Positions 8,101 to 15,063 of a stretch of 32,981 bases of DNA are shown in pieces (the stretch's first letter is position 1; every line of letters starts with the position of its first letter). The position numbers were made by a program, and so were the translations under genes. The DNA lies in assembly GCA_949287065.1 (NCBI GenBank), contig CASEEV010000051.1, positions 1 through 32,981 of the forward strand. Direction: 5' to 3'. The notes beneath the pieces are model-generated. The model made no database searches. It was given only the letters and a program-made list of their open reading frames with translations, and was not told the DNA's origin. Source of the stretch: an uncultured Collinsella sp. (GTDB lineage Bacteria > Actinomycetota > Coriobacteriia > Coriobacteriales > Coriobacteriaceae).

Positions 8101-8865
8101 ATGCAGGAAGCCATAGCCGCCGTTCAGGCATTTGTCAGCGAGCCCTGGGTTCAGACCGCGTTCTGGTTCGTGGTGCTCACGGCCGTCACGTTCACGGCAG
8201 CGCGTATCGCCGCGCGCGTGACCTCGCATCTTTTGCGCCGCGACGAAACGCCTCTGCCCTCCTCGAGCATCCTCGTCAACATCGTGCGCGCCACGGTGTG
8301 GATCGTGGGCGGCAGCGCCATCCTCAACACCTGCTTCGGCGTCAACATCGACGCGGTCGTCACGAGCCTCGGGGTCGTCGGTATCGCCGTGTCGCTCGGC
8401 TTCCAGGACACGCTCTCCAACCTCATCGGCGGCCTGCAGGTCACGTTCATGAAGATCGTCAAACCGGGCGACAACATCGAGGTCGGCGCGGAGTCGGGCA
8501 TCGTGCGCGACGTGGGCTGGCGCCACACCACCATCACCAACACGCGCGGCGAGACCGTCGTGATCCCTAACTCGGTCATATCCACCACCGCACTCGTGCA
8601 TCTGCCGCCCGCCACGCAAGTCGTCGTGCCGTTCGCCGTTGTCTCCGACGAGCGCCCCATGGACGAGATCGCCGCAGAGATCTTCGAGCTCGCGCGCGCC
8701 GCTGCCGAGAAGGTCGCCGTTGTAGAGCAGGAGCCCAAGGTGTTCTTCTCCGAGATCACCGAGTACGGTTTCAAGGGCAAGATCTTCATGTACGTCGACG
8801 ACCCGCTCAAAGTCGCCGCGACCGTCGACGCCGTCATCCGCGCCATCGCCCCGGTCACAAGATAG
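8101..8865 (+). CDS. MscS-family mechanosensitive channel
   Basis: A 254-residue small-conductance mechanosensitive channel homologue. Membrane helices lie at about 18-38 and 58-78. The pore-lining helix (about 84-105) has the Gly/Ala-rich pattern VVTSLGVVGIAVSLGFQDTLSNLIGG, followed by the beta domain (VKPGDNIEVGAESGIVRDVGWRHTTI, VVIPNSVIS) and a cytoplasmic alpha/beta end. It is predicted to release solutes on hypo-osmotic shock. ATG 8101 follows AGGGAGG. A possible -10 (TACCCT) lies near 8056. The gene is monocistronic with an intrinsic hairpin downstream. Confidence 0.93.
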   Translation: MQEAIAAVQAFVSEPWVQTAFWFVVLTAVTFTAARIAARVTSHLLRRDETPLPSSSILVNIVRATVWIVGGSAILNTCFGVNIDAVVTSLGVVGIAVSLGFQDTLSNLIGGLQVTFMKIVKPGDNIEVGAESGIVRDVGWRHTTITNTRGETVVIPNSVISTTALVHLPPATQVVVPFAVVSDERPMDEIAAEIFELARAAAEKVAVVEQEPKVFFSEITEYGFKGKIFMYVDDPLKVAATVDAVIRAIAPVTR

Positions 8866-8893
8866 ATTCGCACGCGCTCCCTGCGCAAGAAAG

Positions 8894-8931
8894 AGGCGCC
8901 CTTCTTATGCCTCAGCACAAGAAGGGCGCCT
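8894..8931. terminator. 13-bp stem hairpin, probable two-way terminator
   Basis: AGGCGCCCTTCTT (8894-8906) pairs perfectly with AAGAAGGGCGCCT (8919-8931) around a 12-nt loop, between two convergent genes. On the minus strand a T-rich TCTTTCTTGC follows the stem, so it best fits termination of the zinc-ribbon gene. There is no good T run on the plus strand. Confidence 0.75.
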
Positions 8932-8970
8932 GCTCTGCGCTTCCCCGAGCCCTGCCTGGGACGAACCTGG

Positions 8971-9267
8971 CTACTCGCCGCCGAAGATCTCGAGAATGTC
9001 GCCCAAGGTCGACAGCGGGCTCTCCTTCTTTTTCTTCTTGCTGCGCTCGTAGCGCGCACGCTCCTCGGCCTCGTGGAAGCGCCCGTCGCGCGCGTCGCGG
9101 CCGCCGCGCCCGGTTCCCGAGAACTCCCCGCGGTTGGCGCGTTCGATGATCTTGTCGAGCTCGCCGCGGTCGAGCCACACGCCGCGGCACTCGGGGCAGT
9201 AGTCGATCTCAACGCCGTTGCGTTCGGCCATGATCAGGGTAACGTCTTTGCACACGGGGCACTTCAT
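8971..9267 (-). CDS. TFIIB-type zinc-ribbon protein
   Basis: A 98-residue protein. It opens with MKCPVCKDVTLIM and CPECRGVWLDRGELDKIIE, i.e. two CxxC pairs binding one zinc with the conserved GVWLDRGELDKI helix of the zf-TFIIB family. The charged middle (about 50-80) includes KKKKK and is followed by SPLSTLGDILEIFGGE. ATG 9267 follows GAGGAG. The same frame stays open to an ATG at 9423 directly after an AT-rich promoter-like stretch; a leader extension is possible but lacks a ribosome site. Cellular role is unknown for the family. Confidence 0.85.
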   Translation of the reverse strand: MKCPVCKDVTLIMAERNGVEIDYCPECRGVWLDRGELDKIIERANRGEFSGTGRGGRDARDGRFHEAEERARYERSKKKKKESPLSTLGDILEIFGGE

Positions 9268-9444
9268 CAAGAACTCCTCGGAACAACAAAGCGCGCGTCT
9301 TACGAACCCGTCGCGCGGCAAACTGGTCTTTTCGGTTTGATTGTCCATCACAAGAAGGCTGCAAAGAGCCAAACCGCCAGTGTTTACCATCCTGTGACAA
9401 CAGAACACTCCCTTGGTTCTCATAAAACTTTGTTCATATTAGTA

Positions 9445-9473
9445 CTTTGTCACACATAGTAATGTGGTACACT
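9445..9473 (+). promoter_or_regulatory. padR operon promoter with palindromic operator
   Basis: A -10 TACACT (9468-9473) is preceded at 17 bp by CTTTGT (9445-9450) as a weak -35. The spacer contains the inverted repeat CACAT-AGTA-ATGTG (9453-9466). PadR proteins commonly bind ATGT/ACAT half-sites, so this is a probable autoregulatory operator sitting between the two promoter elements. The -10 and the palindrome are direct observations; binding by the downstream PadR is inferred. Confidence 0.55.
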
Positions 9474-9523
9474 AGGCTCAGAGAGAAGGACAAGGGATCG
9501 ACGATGAGAAACGAGGTGATTGC

Positions 9524-9874
9524 ATGGCAGCGAGAGACACCGGGAGCGATCTCATCAGGGGCAACGTCGACGCGATCGTGCTGAACACGCTGCGCAAGGA
9601 AGACAGCTACGGCTACGAGATCCTCAAAGACATCGCCGCCAAGAGCCAAGGCGAGTACGAGATGAAGGAGCCCTCGCTGTACACGAGCCTCAAACGGCTC
9701 GAGAAGCAGGGCAACGTCGAGAGCTACTGGGGCAGCGAGTCCCAAGGGGCGCGCCGCAAGTACTACCACGTAACCGAGGACGGCACGCGCGAACTCGCTG
9801 ACGCCATCGACCGGTGGCATCGCGCCCGCCGCATCATCGACCGCCTTCTGGAGCAGGACGGAGGAGAGCAATGA
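9524..9874 (+). CDS. PadR-family transcriptional regulator
   Basis: A 116-residue winged-helix repressor. It contains the PadR pattern SYGYEILKDIAAKS, PSLYTSLKRLEKQGNVESYW, RRKYYHVTEDGTREL, followed by a C-terminal dimerisation helix. ATG 9524 follows GAGGTG. Its last codons overlap the next gene by ATGA. PadR followed by a membrane protein with an HAAS-type N-terminal domain is a common two-gene unit in Gram-positives; the ligand is unknown. It probably represses its own promoter at 9445-9473. Confidence 0.93.
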   Translation: MAARDTGSDLIRGNVDAIVLNTLRKEDSYGYEILKDIAAKSQGEYEMKEPSLYTSLKRLEKQGNVESYWGSESQGARRKYYHVTEDGTRELADAIDRWHRARRIIDRLLEQDGGEQ

Positions 9875-11052
9875 ACGAGCTTCGCATGTACGTCGAGCAC
9901 CTCTTCCGCGGGCACGTGCTCACGGACGAGACCATTGAGCTCAAAGAAGAGATCTACGGCAACCTGGTCGCGCGTTACGAGGACTACCGCGCCCAGGGCA
10001 TGAGCGAGGCCGACGCCCTCGCCAAGACCAAGGACAGCATCACGAGCGTCTCGGACCTCATGGGAGAAGACGCCGAGAAGGCCGACGCTGCGCCCGCGCC
10101 CGACGCCGCGCCCACCACGGTCCTCCCAAGCGCCGCGGCAGGCAGCGCCGCCGGCGTCGGAGCGACCTCCCCCGCCCCCGCCGCAGGCGGCGAGCCCTTC
10201 TCGCCCGCCGCATCCGTTGAGGCGCCGCGCAAGAAGCTCTGGCCCGTCGTCGTCGGCGCCGCGGCCGGCGTGCTCGTCATCGTCGTGGTCGCCATCCTTG
10301 CCATGAACCTCATTGCCGCCCCCGACAGCTCCTCTGAGCCCACGCAGACGGTCGTGACCGCCGAGACCGACAGCAAAACGGCCGACGCGCCCGCCTCCGA
10401 CAACGCAGGCGAAAGCACCTCCAACGACCAGGCAGACGCCAACAAGAGCACCAACGCCGCACAGGACGGCGCAGTCTCCGGCAAATCGGAGGGCGGCAAG
10501 AACGCCGCTTCGACCGCAACCCAGACACCCGCCCCTGAGCGCCCTTACTCCGAGATCGGGCGCCAGATCTACGACCTCACGGTCAACGACGTCAAACAGT
10601 ACGCTCAGACGGGCATCCTCGGCAACGCCACCAACACGGCGAGCCTCTTCAACGCCCTTCCGGGCAACCTGCTCGGCGTGAGCGTCGACAGCGTTGACGC
10701 AGGCTCCAAGACCATCAAGGTCTCGTACTCCTACCAAGAGGACACCGTTGACGACGACGAGCTGGACGAGGCCCTCGTGTACAACGCCGCGGTTGCCATG
10801 TGCGCAACCGACGCCCCTGACACCGTGCAGTACACCGTCTGCGACGAGCTCAAAGAGTACGACCACGACCACAGCCGCGGTTGGGACCACGACGTGTACG
10901 TGATCACGCGCCGGGACCTCGAGGACGTGCTCGGCGTCAAGCTCAACGCCGACTGCCTTGCCTCGCAGGACGCGCTCGAGAACAGCATCCGTAACCAGGC
11001 CCTCATCGAAGACCTGAGCGACCACGTCCTCGACCGCGCCGAGCGCAGCTAG
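9871..11052 (+). CDS. Membrane protein with HAAS/permease-prefix-like N-terminus, PadR partner
   Basis: A 393-residue single-pass membrane protein. Residues 1-65 (MNELRMYVEHLFRGHVL..., ELKEEIYGNLVARYEDYRAQGMSEADALAKT) resemble the HAAS or permease prefix domain often found next to PadR regulators. An Ala/Pro-rich linker follows, then one membrane helix at about 123-146. Next is a Ser/Thr/Asp/Asn-rich extracytoplasmic linker and a folded C-terminal domain (about 220-393) rich in Asp and Tyr with an HDHSRGWDHD segment. The start is the ATG of the ATGA overlap with padR. The outer domain is not recognised; a surface sensor or anti-sigma-like role is only a guess. Confidence 0.8.
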   Translation: MNELRMYVEHLFRGHVLTDETIELKEEIYGNLVARYEDYRAQGMSEADALAKTKDSITSVSDLMGEDAEKADAAPAPDAAPTTVLPSAAAGSAAGVGATSPAPAAGGEPFSPAASVEAPRKKLWPVVVGAAAGVLVIVVVAILAMNLIAAPDSSSEPTQTVVTAETDSKTADAPASDNAGESTSNDQADANKSTNAAQDGAVSGKSEGGKNAASTATQTPAPERPYSEIGRQIYDLTVNDVKQYAQTGILGNATNTASLFNALPGNLLGVSVDSVDAGSKTIKVSYSYQEDTVDDDELDEALVYNAAVAMCATDAPDTVQYTVCDELKEYDHDHSRGWDHDVYVITRRDLEDVLGVKLNADCLASQDALENSIRNQALIEDLSDHVLDRAERS

Positions 11053-11104
11053 GCTCGGCTCGCAGGTCGGCTCAGAGACCGCACCGCGCAACGCGCACAA
11101 AAGA

Positions 11105-11139
11105 GCGCCCGGCGACCGGAGCAAACCGGCGCCGGGCGC
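11105..11139 (-). terminator. Terminator hairpin downstream of arginase-family gene
   Basis: A 10-bp stem GCGCCCGGCG / CGCCGGGCGC is extended by an inner CCGG/CCGG pair. On the minus strand it is followed by TCTTTTG, fitting termination of the arginase-family gene; on the plus strand no T run follows. It may also slow read-through from the convergent membrane-protein gene. Confidence 0.75.
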
Positions 11140-11201
11140 ATTGCGTTCGCCGTGCTTCTCGCCCGCCCTGAGGCGCGCTTACCGCCGAGGCGGGGCGGGG
11201 C

Positions 11202-12086
11202 TCAGTCCTGGAAGATCGGCACGCTCGCGAGCTCGTTGCGCAGGCGGATAGCGTCCCAGGGCATGTGCTCGGCGAGCGTGAGCCCCACGATGTCGGCGTA
11301 AACGGAGACGTCGCGCAAGGTGCGCACCACCTGCGCAATGGTCATGCGGCCCACCGCGGCGCCGAAGTCGGCGGGGTCGGTGTGCGGCTCGCCCGGCAGG
11401 ATGCTGCGAAAGTCGCTCGGCGCGAGCACGTCGAGGTCCCAGTGCACGAGCACCTGCTTGAGCCCGCGCTCCTTGATCCACTCGCAGATGGCCATGCCCG
11501 TGCGCTCGAGATCCTCCGGCGCCACGACGCGCATGCCGAGATCGCGCACCGCATGGTCCATCGGGCGCAGGTCGCTCTCGACGAGGCCGGCAAAGAGCAC
11601 GTCCTCGGGCGCGAAGGGATGCTCCACGTAGGCGAGCACGCCCGGCGCCCCATCGCGCGCACCGCGACCCATGAGGTTCGCGAGCACCATCTCGTGCAGA
11701 TGGTTCGAGTCCTTTACCGAGGCAACGTCCGGGTGTGCGTCGAGCCAGATAAGGCCCGTGTGCTCCGGATAGCGGCCGTGCATGTAATCGAAGGGCACCT
11801 GGCTCACGGAGCAGTCGCCGCCGAGCACGATCGTGCGGTCGGGCGTGTGCATGTCGAGCACGATGCGGGCAACCTCGGCCTGCGTGAGCAGCCCGCGCGT
11901 TCCCGCGATCTCGGCATCGGGCTCGTCGCGCTCGTCAAAATCGCGCGAGCAGGGAATCTCGATCGTCTTGGCGTTTGACGAGGGAGGAACGATCAGCGCG
12001 AGAAGCTCGGCGCCGAAGGCGTAGTCGGGGTTCGCACCGCCCTGCCACTGGGGAAACACAAGGCGGATCGTCGCATGTCTGCTCAT
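11202..12086 (-). CDS. Arginase/agmatinase (ureohydrolase) family protein with altered metal ligand
   Basis: A 294-residue ureohydrolase-fold protein. Visible metal-site motifs are GGDCSVS (89-95), LDAHPDV (D116, H118, D120) and HWDLDVLAPSD (D217, D219). H131 sits in the position expected for the substrate-near His of arginases. The first motif is normally GGDH; here the metal-binding His is Cys92. The remaining ligands suggest a metal enzyme acting on a guanidino-type substrate, but activity as arginase is uncertain. ATG 12086 is chosen because the family begins near there; the frame is open to 12191. The gene is divergent from the SOS operon and has a TACAAT -10 upstream. Confidence 0.82.
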   Translation of the reverse strand: MSRHATIRLVFPQWQGGANPDYAFGAELLALIVPPSSNAKTIEIPCSRDFDERDEPDAEIAGTRGLLTQAEVARIVLDMHTPDRTIVLGGDCSVSQVPFDYMHGRYPEHTGLIWLDAHPDVASVKDSNHLHEMVLANLMGRGARDGAPGVLAYVEHPFAPEDVLFAGLVESDLRPMDHAVRDLGMRVVAPEDLERTGMAICEWIKERGLKQVLVHWDLDVLAPSDFRSILPGEPHTDPADFGAAVGRMTIAQVVRTLRDVSVYADIVGLTLAEHMPWDAIRLRNELASVPIFQD

Positions 12087-12132
12087 AAGCACTGCCCTTC
12101 TCTCGGCGCGCCGCGAGCGCGCACTTGCCGCT

Positions 12133-12138
12133 ATTGTA
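12133..12138 (-). promoter_or_regulatory. -10 element TACAAT for arginase-family gene
   Basis: The minus strand reads tcgTACAATagcgg about 47 bp upstream of ATG 12086. The hexamer CCGTCA 17 bp further up is a poor -35. It is the same form as at 4269, 17741 and 32058. Confidence 0.45.
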
Positions 12139-12217
12139 CGAGAACCGCATGGCTGTGACGGGCGCGACAGCCGCTCAATCGGCGTATGCACCCAAGATGC
12201 TCGCCAACCGCCCTCCC

Positions 12218-12246
12218 TTGACAGAACGGATGGATCTTCTCATACT
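12218..12246 (+). promoter_or_regulatory. SigA-type promoter of dinB/uvrX operon
   Basis: A perfect -35 TTGACA (12218-12223), a 17-bp spacer and -10 CATACT (12241-12246). The predicted transcript start falls at the LexA-like box just downstream, so repressor binding would block initiation. Confidence 0.7.
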
Positions 12247-12250
12247 AATA

Positions 12251-12264
12251 CGAACATGTGTTTG
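12251..12264 (+). promoter_or_regulatory. LexA (Cheo-type SOS) box
   Basis: CGAACATGTGTTTG matches the Gram-positive LexA consensus CGAACRNRYGTTYC at 13 of 14 positions. It lies 5 bp after the -10 and about 20 bp before the start codon of a Y-family polymerase, a standard LexA target. Confidence 0.82.
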
Positions 12265-12284
12265 TTTATGAGCAGGAGGTGGCT

Positions 12285-13604
12285 ATGGCGGGAAGGCGCA
12301 CGTACCTGTGCATCGACCTCAAGACGTTCTACGCGTCGGTCGAGTGCATCGACCACGGGCTCGACCCCTTTACTTCGCGCGTGGTCGTAGCCGACCTCGA
12401 CCGCACCGAGAAGACCATCTGCCTCGCGGTCAGCCCCGCCATGAAGGCGGCGGGCGTACGCAACCGCTGCCGCGTGTTCGAGATCCCCCCGGGGCTCACC
12501 TACACCGCCTTCAAGCCCCGCATGCGCCGCTACATGGAGGTCTCAGCCGAGATCTACAGCGTCTACCTGCGCTACGTGAGCCCCGAGGACGTGCACGTGT
12601 ACTCCATCGACGAGTGCTTCATCGACGCCACGCCCTACCTCGAGCTCTACCAGCAAACCGCGCGCGAGTTCGCGCGCACCCTCATGGACGCCGTTCGCGC
12701 CGAGACCGGCATCTTTGCCACGGCGGGCATCGGGCCCAACCTCTTTCTCGCCAAGGTCGCGCTCGACATCACGGCAAAGCACAGCCCCGAGGGCATCGGA
12801 TACCTCGACGAGGGACTCTTCAAGCAGCAGATCTGGCACCACCGCCCCATCACGGACATCTGGAACGTCGGCCCCGGCATCGCGCGGCGGCTCGAGAAGT
12901 ACGGCGTGCGCGATCTTGCCGGCGTGGCCGCCATGGACCCGAGCACGCTCTACCGCGAGTTCGGCGCCAACGCCGAGTACCTCATCGACCACGCCCACGG
13001 CATCGAGCCGTGCACCATAGCCGACATCCACGCCTACGTGCCCGAAACCTCGTCCTCGGCAAACGGCCAGGTCCTCAGCTGCGACTACACCGCCGACGAG
13101 GCGCGGGTCGTTCTCAAGGAGATGGTCGACGACGCGGTGCTCGACCTGGTGGCAAAGCACATGGTGTGCGAACACATCTCGCTCTACGTGGGCTACGCGC
13201 GCGAGAAGGGCGCTTCGTGGGACCTCGTTACCGGAGAGCACGGGACCCGGCCCGCCAACCCGCGCTCGGGCCCGCACGCCAACGCGTCGCGCAAGCTCTC
13301 CGAGCGCACCAACTCCCGCAAGAAGCTCCTCGCCTACGCCGAGGCGCTCTTCGACGAGATCGTCGACCCCGCGCGCCCGATCCGGCGCATCAACGTGAGT
13401 TTCGGCCTGCTCGTACCCGAGGAGTTCGCGACCACGGACCTCTTTACCGATGTCGCGGCCGAGAAGCGCGAGCACAAGCTGCAGGAGGCGGTTCTCGCCG
13501 TCAAAGACCGCTTTGGCAAGAACGCGCTCATCAAGGGCATGAGCCTCACCGACAAGGCCACGGCGCGCGAGCGCAACGAGCTCGTGGGAGGCCACCATGG
13601 CTGA
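12285..13604 (+). CDS. Y-family error-prone DNA polymerase (DinB/UvrX/UmuC type)
   Basis: A 439-residue translesion polymerase. The first catalytic motif is LCIDLKTFYASVE (D11; Tyr16 at the steric-gate position that excludes ribonucleotides) and the second is YSIDECFID (D109, E110). The helix-hairpin-helix region (about 200-235: DIWNVGPGIARRLEKYGV) and a little-finger domain follow. Length and the following YolD-like gene place it with UvrX-type polymerases of Firmicutes rather than short DinB. ATG 12285 follows AGGAGG; the upstream in-frame start at 12258 lies inside the LexA box and is rejected. Expression should be SOS-induced through the box at 12251. The next gene overlaps by 8 bp. Confidence 0.93.
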   Translation: MAGRRTYLCIDLKTFYASVECIDHGLDPFTSRVVVADLDRTEKTICLAVSPAMKAAGVRNRCRVFEIPPGLTYTAFKPRMRRYMEVSAEIYSVYLRYVSPEDVHVYSIDECFIDATPYLELYQQTAREFARTLMDAVRAETGIFATAGIGPNLFLAKVALDITAKHSPEGIGYLDEGLFKQQIWHHRPITDIWNVGPGIARRLEKYGVRDLAGVAAMDPSTLYREFGANAEYLIDHAHGIEPCTIADIHAYVPETSSSANGQVLSCDYTADEARVVLKEMVDDAVLDLVAKHMVCEHISLYVGYAREKGASWDLVTGEHGTRPANPRSGPHANASRKLSERTNSRKKLLAYAEALFDEIVDPARPIRRINVSFGLLVPEEFATTDLFTDVAAEKREHKLQEAVLAVKDRFGKNALIKGMSLTDKATARERNELVGGHHG

Positions 13605-13971
13605 GACGCGCAGCACCCTGTTTGACGACCGTCTGCCTCCGCGCGGGCAGATCCTCGGCCGCCCGAGCCCCGAGCGCGCGCGGCAGTTCATGCCGTTCGC
13701 GGCGCTGCGCGGCTACTACGACCTCATCCGCGAACGCGAGCGCGTGCCCGAGAAGCGCCGCGACCTTGCGCAGGAAGACATCGAGCGCCTGTCGGAGGTT
13801 CTCGCTCGGCTCACGAAGGGGCAGATGGTGCGGGCACGCTACTACGACCGCGACGCCTACGTAACCCGCGAGGGCGTGGTAACGCGCATCGACCCCGTGG
13901 CGCACGAGCTTACCGTCGTGACCACCCGCATACGCTTCGAGGATCTCCTGGAGATCGAGGCCCTCCCCTAG
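13597..13971 (+). CDS. YolD-like protein
   Basis: A 124-residue protein with the YolD-like core RQFMPFAALRGYYDLIRERE at about 29-48, a charged helix, then an SH3-like beta region (GQMVRARYYDRDAYVTREGVVTRID...). YolD-like proteins accompany UvrX/ImpB-type polymerases in Gram-positive bacteria and are proposed to act like UmuD as polymerase partners. ATG 13597 follows GGGAGG inside the end of the polymerase gene (8-bp overlap). Family assignment rests on the motif and the neighbour. Confidence 0.85.
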   Translation: MAETRSTLFDDRLPPRGQILGRPSPERARQFMPFAALRGYYDLIRERERVPEKRRDLAQEDIERLSEVLARLTKGQMVRARYYDRDAYVTREGVVTRIDPVAHELTVVTTRIRFEDLLEIEALP

Positions 13972-13985
13972 CGCGGGCCAGATGC

Positions 13986-14007
13986 GGCGCACTGCGCGCG
14001 GTGCGCC
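13986..14007. repeat. Hairpin between convergent yolD-like and tatD genes
   Basis: GGCGCAC and GTGCGCC form a 7-bp stem with an 8-nt loop in the short gap between the two stop codons. No T run follows; a transcription-end role is plausible but unproven. Confidence 0.4.
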
Positions 14008-14008
14008 C

Positions 14009-15052
14009 TCACCCAAAGAGGCGCAGGCTGTTCTCCCACGCTGCCGCGAGCACGTCCTCGGCGCGCTCGCCGGTGCGCTCCGCGCGGTCGTGCGCGAGCG
14101 CGCTTGCCGTGAAGGCGATCATGGCAGGCTCGCACTCGACGCCGCGCAGAGGCTCGGGCGCCATGTAGGGGCAGTCCGTCTCAAAGAGAATCCGATCGAG
14201 CGGGCAGGCGGCAAAGGCTTCGCGCAGATGCTCGTTACGTTTGAACGTTGCCGCGCCGCCGAAGGCAATAGAGCAGCCGAGGTCCGCAAAGCGCGCCATG
14301 GTTACCCGGTCCTCGCCAAAGCAGTGCAGCACGCACCCCGCCGCAGGAATGCCCGTCGAGCGCAGCACTCGGTAGGCGTCCTCGTGGGCCGAGCGTCTCT
14401 CGTCGGTGTCGGCGTTGCGCAGATGGAGCTCCACCGGCACGCCCAGGCGCACCGCCACCTCGAGCTGGCGCTCCATACAGGCGATCTGCACGTCGTGCGG
14501 CGCAGGCGCCACATCGTCGTCGTAGTCAAAGTGGTAGTCGAGCCCGATCTCGCCGACACCTATGCACAGCGGGTCCGCAAGCGCGCCTTCAACCTGCTTG
14601 TGCACTTCGTCGGTGTACGCGGGGGCGCCGTAGGGGTGCACGCCCGCCAGATAGCGCACGCGCTCAAGCAGCTCCGCAGGAGCTTCGCCGCCCTCCCGCT
14701 GGTCCCGCGGCGGCACTTCCGCTTTTGCGAGAAGAACGCGGGCCTCCTCGATCCATGCGCGGAGCTGGTCGCCAAAGGCGCGCGGGTCGACCTTGTCGCC
14801 CACCGGGTCGGCGAGCGTGGTCAGCTGCCGCACGCCGGCCTCAGCCGCGCGCGCCAGCACCGAAGCGGGGTCCTTGGTCCAAAACGACGTCAGGTGCGCG
14901 TGCGTGTCGGCAACGGGGACCCCGAGCACGGGCACTTCGTAGCGGCGCACCTTCTTCTTGACGCGTTTCTCAAACGCCAGGCGCTGCGCGCCCGCGGGCT
15001 CGGGTGCGTCGCCGCTGTTCACCGTGTTGTTCTCAGAAGCTCCGCCTGCCAT
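14009..15052 (-). CDS. tatD: TatD-family metal-dependent nuclease/hydrolase
   Basis: A 347-residue TIM-barrel hydrolase of the TatD family (3'-5' exonuclease or deoxyribonuclease activity is known for members). Visible metal-site motifs are ADTHAHL (about 48-54), GEIGLDYH, VELHLRNADTD, LHCFGED and LFETDCPYM. A roughly 45-residue N-terminal extension ending in the basic KRVKKKVRRYEV is longer than in E. coli TatD (about 260 residues). ATG 15052 follows GGGAGG, which sits just after the rsmA stop, so the gene is translated in the metG-rsmA-tatD operon, a common order in Gram-positives. Confidence 0.92.
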   Translation of the reverse strand: MAGGASENNTVNSGDAPEPAGAQRLAFEKRVKKKVRRYEVPVLGVPVADTHAHLTSFWTKDPASVLARAAEAGVRQLTTLADPVGDKVDPRAFGDQLRAWIEEARVLLAKAEVPPRDQREGGEAPAELLERVRYLAGVHPYGAPAYTDEVHKQVEGALADPLCIGVGEIGLDYHFDYDDDVAPAPHDVQIACMERQLEVAVRLGVPVELHLRNADTDERRSAHEDAYRVLRSTGIPAAGCVLHCFGEDRVTMARFADLGCSIAFGGAATFKRNEHLREAFAACPLDRILFETDCPYMAPEPLRGVECEPAMIAFTASALAHDRAERTGERAEDVLAAAWENSLRLFG

Positions 15053-15063
15053 GGCGCCTCCCG

